Assembly: GCA_964346815.1 (NCBI GenBank)
Contig: CAYFWF010000040.1
Location: 1-46,942 of the forward strand
Direction: 5' to 3'
Source of the DNA: CAYFWF01 sp964346815
Lineage (GTDB): Bacteria > Acidobacteriota > Aminicenantia > Aminicenantales > Aminicenantaceae
DNA length: 46,942 bases
Shown here one piece after another: positions 41,807 to 46,942 of this stretch (positions are counted from its first letter, which is position 1; each line of letters begins with the position of its first letter). Position numbers and translations under genes: made by a program. The notes beneath the pieces are model-generated. The model did not search any database. It had not been told where the DNA came from and worked only from the letters and a program-made list of their open reading frames with translations.

Positions 41807-42600
41807 GGAAGCATCGCATCCGCCTGATCCACTGGAAGCCAGACGAAGCTGCCCCTGAAGCTGAAAAACTCCAGGCCGATGGCTACCAGGTGGATTCGGA
41901 TCTCCTGGCTCCTGCTTCGTTGGGAGAGCTGAAGAAAAATCCGCCGGATGCAGTGGTCATCGATTTGTCCAGACTGCCTTCTCAAGGAAGAGATCTGGCT
42001 CTCGCCCTCAGAAAATTCAAATCAACCCGCCATCTCCCTCTAGTCTTTGTGGAGGGCGAACAGGAGAAAATCGAACGCATCAAAAAAATGCTGCCGGATG
42101 TCGTCCACACAACTTACCATCATATCCGGGATGTTTTGGAGCACGCAATCGCCAATCCGCCTGAAGATCCGGTTGTCCCTCGCTCTGCTTTCGATGGGTA
42201 CTCAGAGGCGCCGCTTACTAAAAAACTGGGGATCAAGGCCGATTCATCCGTCTGTCTGATCGATGCGCCCCACGATTTTGAAAAGACTTTGGGCAGGTTG
42301 CCCGAGGGTGTTTCCTTATACAGGAGGACCGGAGGTATCGATAAAGACCGATGCGGCCTGATCATCTGGTTCGTCACATCCCGGAAAGAGCTGGAAAAAA
42401 GGATAGACGAAATAAAGGAAATGCTAGGCATGGGAGGGGTATGGATTGCCTGGCCAAAAAAACACTCGGAATTATCCTCTGACCTCTCTCAGACTGTCGT
42501 TCGTAAGGCCGGCCTCGCTTCGGGTTTGGTCGACTTCAAAATCTGTTCCATCGACAAGACCTGGTCGGGTTTGCGCTTCAGCCTCCGCTCTTCGGGATAA
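41803..42600 (+). CDS. Receiver-like protein with DUF3052-like C-terminal domain
   Basis: A 265-residue cytosolic protein coupled to kinase 2 by a 4-base overlap. Residues 1-115 resemble a response-regulator receiver: 'PDAVVIDLSRLPSQGRDLAL' has a candidate phosphoacceptor Asp, followed by 'HLPLVFVEGE'. The usual N-terminal acidic pair is missing, so phosphotransfer is uncertain. Residues about 135-262 look like DUF3052: 'LGIKADSSVCLIDAPHDFEK', 'GVWIAWPKKHSEL', 'GLVDFKICSIDKTWSGLRFS'. The function of DUF3052 is not known to me. The coupling suggests that the kinase phosphorylates it, or that it modulates the kinase; no sequence proof exists for either. Confidence 0.82.
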   Translation: MRKHRIRLIHWKPDEAAPEAEKLQADGYQVDSDLLAPASLGELKKNPPDAVVIDLSRLPSQGRDLALALRKFKSTRHLPLVFVEGEQEKIERIKKMLPDVVHTTYHHIRDVLEHAIANPPEDPVVPRSAFDGYSEAPLTKKLGIKADSSVCLIDAPHDFEKTLGRLPEGVSLYRRTGGIDKDRCGLIIWFVTSRKELEKRIDEIKEMLGMGGVWIAWPKKHSELSSDLSQTVVRKAGLASGLVDFKICSIDKTWSGLRFSLRSSG

Positions 42601-42689
42601 AGCTTTCAAGCTAAATCTCAGCGGCAGCTGCGCATCAAAGAGGAATCTCCCGCAGGGCAAAAGTCGTCCCTCACAGCGTCAATAAATAA

Positions 42690-42830
42690 TAGTTCCCGAT
42701 CATCAAGCATCTATGGACGAGCTCGTTCGTGCTGTTTTCAGGAGGAATCTGCTTTATCCTGCTCGGCCTGTTCTACCTCGTGATCGATGTTTGGGATGTC
42801 CGGTTGGCATTCCTTTTATATTTTTGATAT
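42690..42830 (+). pseudogene. Remnant of a DUF5009/NagX-like membrane acyltransferase
   Basis: A frame without a start codon, bounded by stop codons at 42690-42692 (TAG) and 42825-42827 (TGA), reads 'FPIIKHLWTSSFVLFSGG' and then 'ICFILLGLFYLVIDVWDVR'. This matches the conserved late region of the heparan-alpha-glucosaminide N-acetyltransferase/DUF5009 (NagX-like) family, in which a Lys-x-x-Trp-Thr-x-Ser motif precedes two membrane helices. Only about 44 codons remain of a gene normally near 370 codons. It is a decayed 3' piece lying in the gap between the DUF3052-like gene and the protease gene. The protease promoter is embedded in it. Confidence 0.7.
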
Positions 42831-42833
42831 AAG
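42804..42833 (+). promoter_or_regulatory. Candidate sigma70 promoter of the tricorn-like protease gene
   Basis: TTGGCA (42804-42809) and TATAAG (42828-42833) are 18 bp apart, about 27 bp before the ATG at 42860. AGAGGAGG (42845-42852) is the ribosome binding site. Confidence 0.5.
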
Positions 42834-42859
42834 GTATGGTATTCAAAGAGGAGGCTCGA

Positions 42860-45800
42860 ATGAAAAAATTCCACAAATTCGCACTTTTAAGCTTTATCGT
42901 TCTGCTGCTGCTGGCTGCGGCTTCAGGTATCGACATCAAAGATACCAAAATGCTGGCCCAGCCCGCGATCAGCGAGACCCATATCGCGTTCTTTTATGCC
43001 AACGATCTCTGGGTAGCGGATATCGAAGGAACAAACGTCCGGCGGCTGACGTCGGTTGAAGGTCAAGAGTCCGATGCGGTTTTCTCGCCTGACGGTCAGC
43101 TCATCGCTTTCAGCGGCAACTACGACGGCAACACGGATGTCTATGTCGTACCTGCCGTGGGCGGTATTCCCAAGCGTTTGACCTGGCATCCCGGCCCCGA
43201 TATCGTCCGTGGATTCACCCCGGACGGATCAGCCGTTCTCTTCGTTTCTTTTCGGAATGCTTTTGCCAGAGGCGGATTCCAGCTCTTCAAAGTTTCCCTC
43301 GAAGGCGGTATGCCTGAAATGTATGAGCTGCCCAAGGTTTTCCGGGCCTGTTACTCTCCCGACGGCAAACGCCTGGCCTACAACCCTCTCTCCGAGGCTT
43401 TCAGGCAGTGGAAACGCTATAGAGGCGGCACTCATTCTGTGATCTGGATCTACACATTCAGCGATCATTCCGTTGAGAAAATCCCTCAGCCTGAAGGACG
43501 CTGCAACGATTTCACTCCTATGTGGGTGGAAGACAAGATTTACTTTCTCTCGGACAGAAATGGTGAGTTCAATCTGTTTGCCTTCGATGTGAACACCGGA
43601 GAGATCCAACAGCTTACCCGGCATGAAGACTTTCCGATTCTCTCAGCCTCGGCAGGAGAAGGAAAGATCATCTATGAACAGGCCGCACACCTCCACGTGT
43701 TCGACATCGATTCTTCCAGCAGCCAGAAGCTCACCATAGGAGCGGCCACCGATCTGCTCGGGGTCCGTACCCGGTATGAGAAGGGCTTTCGTTACATCCG
43801 TAACGCCGACATCTCTCCGTCCGGTGCGAGGGCTGTGCTGGAGTTTCGAGGCGAGATCGTCACCGTTCCCGCAGAGAAGGGCGATCCCCGGATCCTCACC
43901 AACTCGCCCGGCGCACATGAACGCTCCCCTGTATGGTCTCCGGATGGAAAGCACATCGCATATTTTTCCGATAAATCCGGAGAGTATGCGCTGTGTGTCG
44001 CCAGCCAGGAGGGTAAGGGTCAGGTCCAGACCTTTGAGATCGACGGGAACGGATTATACAACACGCCTGTTTGGTCTCCCGACAGCCAAAAAATCTCCTT
44101 CGTGGACAATTCGTGGTCGCTATACTGGATAGATATCGAGAGTGGAACAGTGAAGAAAATAGGATCCGAGTATCTATACGGACCAGAAGGCCTGCGGACC
44201 CTCAATTCAGCCTGGTCCCCCGATTCCAAGTGGATCGCCTACACATTGAACACCAGAGCCTACATCCAGAAGGTCTATCTGTACTCCATCGAGCAGGACA
44301 AATCTTTTCCTGTGACCGACGGCTTGAGTGAGGTCAGCAACCCGGTCTTCGACAAGAGCGGCAAATACCTCTATTTCTTCGCCTCGACGGATGCAGGACC
44401 GGTGAAACACTGGTTTGCCATGTCCAGTGCTGACATGGAGATGACCAGCAATATTTATCTGGCGGTATTGCAGAAAGATGTTCCTTCCCCTCTGGCCAAG
44501 GAGAGCGACGAGGAAAAGGGGGTGGAGGGAGACGACAAAGAGGAGGAAAAAAAGGCAGAGCAGGGAAAGGCCGAAGAGAAAAAGGCCGAGAAAGATTCTG
44601 GCTTCTCGGTCGATTTCGAGGGATTGGACCGCCGGATCGTTTCACTTCCTGTTCCTGGTGGAAGCTATTCCGGTCTCCAGGCCGGTGATGAGGGACAGAT
44701 CTATTATTTGGAGTCTCTGCCCGACAGCCGCGGTCCTTTCAGCCGCTCAGCCAAACTGAACATGTTCGATATAAAAAAGCGCAAGTCCGAGACCCTCACA
44801 TCTGGAATCAATGGATACAAGCTCTCTGCAGACAATAAAAAAATCCTGTATTGGACCAGAAACGCTATGGGTGTGGTATCAGCCGGCAAGCCGTTCAAGC
44901 CCGGTGAAGGGAAAGTCGATACCGATGCGGTCGAAGTCCTGATCGATCCGAGAGCAGAGTGGAGGCAGATTTTTTATGAGGCCTGGCGGATCAACCGGGA
45001 CTATTTTTATGACCCCAACTTTCATGGCGTGGATTGGGAAGGGATGAAGGAAAAGTACGAAGTCTTTCTGCCCGAACTTTCCTGCCGTAACGATTTGAAC
45101 AGGCTGATCCAGTGGATGTGCAGTGAACTGGCTGTCGGTCATCATCGGGTCGGCGGCGGTGATTTCCTCGACGATCCGAAGCGTGTGCCCGGAGGTCTGC
45201 TGGGGGCCGATTATGGAGTTGCCAACGGCCGCTATCAGTTCAAAAAGGTCTATGCCGGACTGAACTGGAACCCAGAGCTGCGGTCACCGCTTTCAGTGCC
45301 CGGAGTGGATGTCAGGGAAGGGGAATACCTCCTGGCTGTGCAGGGGGAGGAGCTCCGGCCTCCTGCAAACCTCTACAGCCTGTTCGAAAATACAGCCGAG
45401 AAAATCATAGAGATCACGGTAGGTCCTGATCCTGAAGGCGAGAATGCTCGGACAATACAGGTTGTTCCCGTAAGAGACGAATATGCACTGCGCAACCGTG
45501 ACTGGGTGGAGGGCAATCTGAAGAGAGTCGATGAGGCCACAAACGGCAGAGCGGCCTATGTGTATGTCCCCAACACCTCCACCTTGGGGCACACCTATTT
45601 CAAGCGCTACTTCTTTCCCCAGTCACACAAGGATGCCATCATTGTGGATGAACGTTACAACGGCGGCGGGTCGGTGGCCGATTACTACATCGACATCCTC
45701 AGGCGCCCGTTAACCTGTTACTGGAATACCCGCTACGGACACGACATCAAAACACCGAGCGCTTCCATCCAGGGGCCCAAGGTGATGCTGATAAACGAGT

Positions 45801-46141
45801 TGGCCGGCTCTGGAGGAGATCTGCTCCCCTGGATGTTCCGCAAGTTCGGACTCGGAAAACTGATCGGCAAGAGGACCTGGGGAGGACTGGTCGGAGTGCT
45901 GGGATTTCCGGTCTTGATGGACGGTGGATATGTGACGGCGCCCAACCTCGCCATATGGACCGAGGATGGCTTTATCGTGGAAAATGTGGGAGTCCCCCCG
46001 GATATCGAAGTCGAGGAGCTTCCTGTCGATTACATCGCAGGCCGCGATGCCCAACTCGAAAAGGCCATACAGGTCATCCTGGAGGAACTGGAGAAAAATC
46101 CTCCCAAAAAACCCGAGCGGCCGCCTTACCCTAAAAGATAA
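42860..46141 (+). CDS. Secreted tricorn-protease-like S41 peptidase
   Basis: A 1093-residue exported protease. The ATG at 42860 is chosen over 42836 because it follows AGAGGAGG and begins the signal peptide (residues 1-25). Two beta-propeller regions follow, with PD40/TolB-type blades ('PDGQLIAFSGNYDGNTDVYV', 'SPDGKHIAYFSDKSGEYAL', 'SPDSKWIAYTLN'). A Glu-Lys-rich linker (about residues 545-580) and a PDZ-like part come next, then an S41-type catalytic domain with 'GHHRVGGGD' carrying the likely catalytic His and GSGGD at 983-987 with nucleophile Ser984, followed by 'FGLGKLIGKRTWGGLVG'. Tricorn degrades oligopeptides through its propeller channel. Bacterial secreted homologues are common in peptide-degrading lineages. 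Confidence 0.94.
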   Translation: MKKFHKFALLSFIVLLLLAAASGIDIKDTKMLAQPAISETHIAFFYANDLWVADIEGTNVRRLTSVEGQESDAVFSPDGQLIAFSGNYDGNTDVYVVPAVGGIPKRLTWHPGPDIVRGFTPDGSAVLFVSFRNAFARGGFQLFKVSLEGGMPEMYELPKVFRACYSPDGKRLAYNPLSEAFRQWKRYRGGTHSVIWIYTFSDHSVEKIPQPEGRCNDFTPMWVEDKIYFLSDRNGEFNLFAFDVNTGEIQQLTRHEDFPILSASAGEGKIIYEQAAHLHVFDIDSSSSQKLTIGAATDLLGVRTRYEKGFRYIRNADISPSGARAVLEFRGEIVTVPAEKGDPRILTNSPGAHERSPVWSPDGKHIAYFSDKSGEYALCVASQEGKGQVQTFEIDGNGLYNTPVWSPDSQKISFVDNSWSLYWIDIESGTVKKIGSEYLYGPEGLRTLNSAWSPDSKWIAYTLNTRAYIQKVYLYSIEQDKSFPVTDGLSEVSNPVFDKSGKYLYFFASTDAGPVKHWFAMSSADMEMTSNIYLAVLQKDVPSPLAKESDEEKGVEGDDKEEEKKAEQGKAEEKKAEKDSGFSVDFEGLDRRIVSLPVPGGSYSGLQAGDEGQIYYLESLPDSRGPFSRSAKLNMFDIKKRKSETLTSGINGYKLSADNKKILYWTRNAMGVVSAGKPFKPGEGKVDTDAVEVLIDPRAEWRQIFYEAWRINRDYFYDPNFHGVDWEGMKEKYEVFLPELSCRNDLNRLIQWMCSELAVGHHRVGGGDFLDDPKRVPGGLLGADYGVANGRYQFKKVYAGLNWNPELRSPLSVPGVDVREGEYLLAVQGEELRPPANLYSLFENTAEKIIEITVGPDPEGENARTIQVVPVRDEYALRNRDWVEGNLKRVDEATNGRAAYVYVPNTSTLGHTYFKRYFFPQSHKDAIIVDERYNGGGSVADYYIDILRRPLTCYWNTRYGHDIKTPSASIQGPKVMLINELAGSGGDLLPWMFRKFGLGKLIGKRTWGGLVGVLGFPVLMDGGYVTAPNLAIWTEDGFIVENVGVPPDIEVEELPVDYIAGRDAQLEKAIQVILEELEKNPPKKPERPPYPKR

Positions 46142-46153
46142 AGCGCTGTCCTC

Positions 46154-46654
46154 CTAACGAAAGAGGTTTCGCAGAATTTCTTGGAGCTCCGGACTGTTGT
46201 GGATGGTGTGGGTGCCGATAGAGAGACCTCCTATAGCATACACGCCTATAGCCACTCCGCCTACAGCGATATAGCCTATGGCCATCCCGCCGGCGGCTCC
46301 TAAAAGACCCAATGCCATTCCACCCAGACAGATCACGCCGAGACCGATCCCAGCTATGGAGAGGATTCCGATAGAAAATCCGCCAATAGAGATGACGCCG
46401 ATGGCGATGTTGCCGATGGCGATGAATCCCTTGGCGGGTTTCAATCCGCCGCCGAAAGCGGGACCATATACGATGTGGACGAGCGGCATTCCGAAGATGG
46501 TCATCGAGGATTTGTACTCATAGCTGTAAGCTCCGATGAGACCACCACCGGATGGGAGGCTTTCGGACGACCTTAGGGGAAATCCGCAGTGGGGGCAGGT
46601 GACGGCCTTATCACTGATGGATCTGTGGCATTCTGGACAATTCGTCAACGCCAT
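46154..46654 (-). CDS. Zinc-ribbon protein with hydrophobic IG-repeat region
   Basis: A 166-residue protein. An N-terminal zinc ribbon (Cys 6, 9, 20 and 23; C-x2-C-x10-C-x2-C) has the same spacing as in the two kinases nearby. After a linker, residues about 75-150 form a regular run of short units x-A-I-G / x-S-I-G-G ('FIAIGNIAIGVISIGGFSIG', 'IAVGGVAIGVYAIGGLSIG'). This is a five-residue-type periodicity seen in hydrophobic pentapeptide-like or membrane-embedded repeats. No family name recognised. It could be a membrane or aggregation-prone scaffold. AGAGAGG before the ATG is a reasonable ribosome binding site. Convergent with the protease gene, 12 bases apart, and no terminator hairpin between them. 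Confidence 0.8.
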   Translation of the reverse strand: MALTNCPECHRSISDKAVTCPHCGFPLRSSESLPSGGGLIGAYSYEYKSSMTIFGMPLVHIVYGPAFGGGLKPAKGFIAIGNIAIGVISIGGFSIGILSIAGIGLGVICLGGMALGLLGAAGGMAIGYIAVGGVAIGVYAIGGLSIGTHTIHNSPELQEILRNLFR

Positions 46655-46695
46655 GGTTACCTCTCTGTAGTTTTTTTCTCACCTGTTTTGAGAGG

Positions 46696-46724
46696 ATTAT
46701 ACACAAGAGAGGCCAGCACTTCAA
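46696..46724 (-). promoter_or_regulatory. Sigma70 promoter of the zinc-ribbon IG-repeat gene
   Basis: On the minus strand, TTGAAG (46724-46719), a 17-bp spacer and a perfect TATAAT (46701-46696), about 42 bp before the ATG at 46654. The remaining sequence to 46942 shows no gene or repeat I recognise. Confidence 0.7.
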
Positions 46725-46942
46725 ATTCTTCCTGCCGCCGGGAAGCATCTCTATTCTCGTGACAAATGCGGCCTTTGGGGATGCCCAAACCTGCATAACT
46801 GTTAAAGAAAATACTATATCAAAAATAGTGACAATATTGAGAAAGATTGCTGAATCTGGGAGGATGCTGGGATTGGTAGAGATGTTAGCTTAGCGTTTGA
46901 TAGAAACTAATTTCCCGACCTACTGATTACGAATCAGTTGCT

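Noticed and set aside
42804..42820. TTGGCATTCC before the protease gene as a sigma54 -24 box
   Set aside because: No GC doublet occurs at the -12 position. The sequence fits a sigma70 -35 with TATAAG 18 bp downstream.

Overview
This 46.9 kb window carries about 30 protein genes and no rRNA, tRNA, CRISPR array or transposase that I can recognise. The gene mix suggests a Gram-negative, Acidobacteria/Aminicenantes-like bacterium, probably Candidatus Aminicenantes: a TonB-dependent receptor with a carboxypeptidase-regulatory-like N-terminus, zinc-ribbon Ser/Thr kinases with TPR tails, a tricorn-like protease, a Tat-exported sulfatase with an anaerobic-type maturase, and many intergenic palindromic repeats. 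That assignment is an inference from gene style, not from a marker phylogeny.

Layout. 0.17-4.0 kb: an envelope operon (membrane-anchored protein, HEAT-repeat protein, family 2 glycosyltransferase) ending in a strong terminator. 4.3-7.2 kb: a small secreted protein, rsmD, an unknown cytosolic protein and a VanZ-like protein. 7.3-9.5 kb: the translation cluster rpmE-prfA-prmC with a clear sigma70 promoter. 9.9-15.3 kb: a c-di-GMP island, with an HD-GYP protein and a GGDEF-PilZ protein flanking an acidic coiled-coil protein. 15.5-18.9 kb: gltX and a solitary hutU. 19.1-21.2 kb: an operon of two tiny secreted four-cysteine peptides, a beta-propeller protein and a thioredoxin-like CxxC protein. 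21.3-28.0 kb: a sulfatase with its translationally coupled radical SAM maturase, divergent from a Tat-exported phosphoesterase coupled to a GT-C-like membrane protein.

28.0-35.2 kb is the most striking region. A complete FHA-GAF-AAA+-Fis sigma54 activator is followed by three near-consensus -24/-12 (sigma54) promoters. These precede, in order, a truncated TonB-receptor-like protein, a second activator paralogue that has lost its sensory domains and the sigma54-contacting GAFTGA loop, and a full-length TonB-dependent receptor. A similar 14-bp motif lies 120 and 122 bp upstream of the first two promoters. The layout reads as an activator plus a GAFTGA-less modulator controlling outer-membrane receptor genes.

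35.4-42.6 kb holds two paralogous zinc-ribbon Ser/Thr kinases with TolB-like and TPR tails. The second has its own sigma54-like promoter and is coupled by ATGA overlap to a receiver/DUF3052-like protein. A decayed fragment of a DUF5009/NagX-type acyltransferase follows (42.69-42.83 kb), then a secreted tricorn-like protease and, on the other strand, a zinc-ribbon protein with hydrophobic IG repeats.

The intergenic DNA contains two repeat families. One consists of degenerate copies of a GATTGCTTCG...CGCAATGACA repeat; one copy supplies the last codons of rsmD. The other is a mosaic family of 70-140 bp inverted-repeat elements at 4.06, 7.20, 12.94, 15.43 and 35.21 kb.
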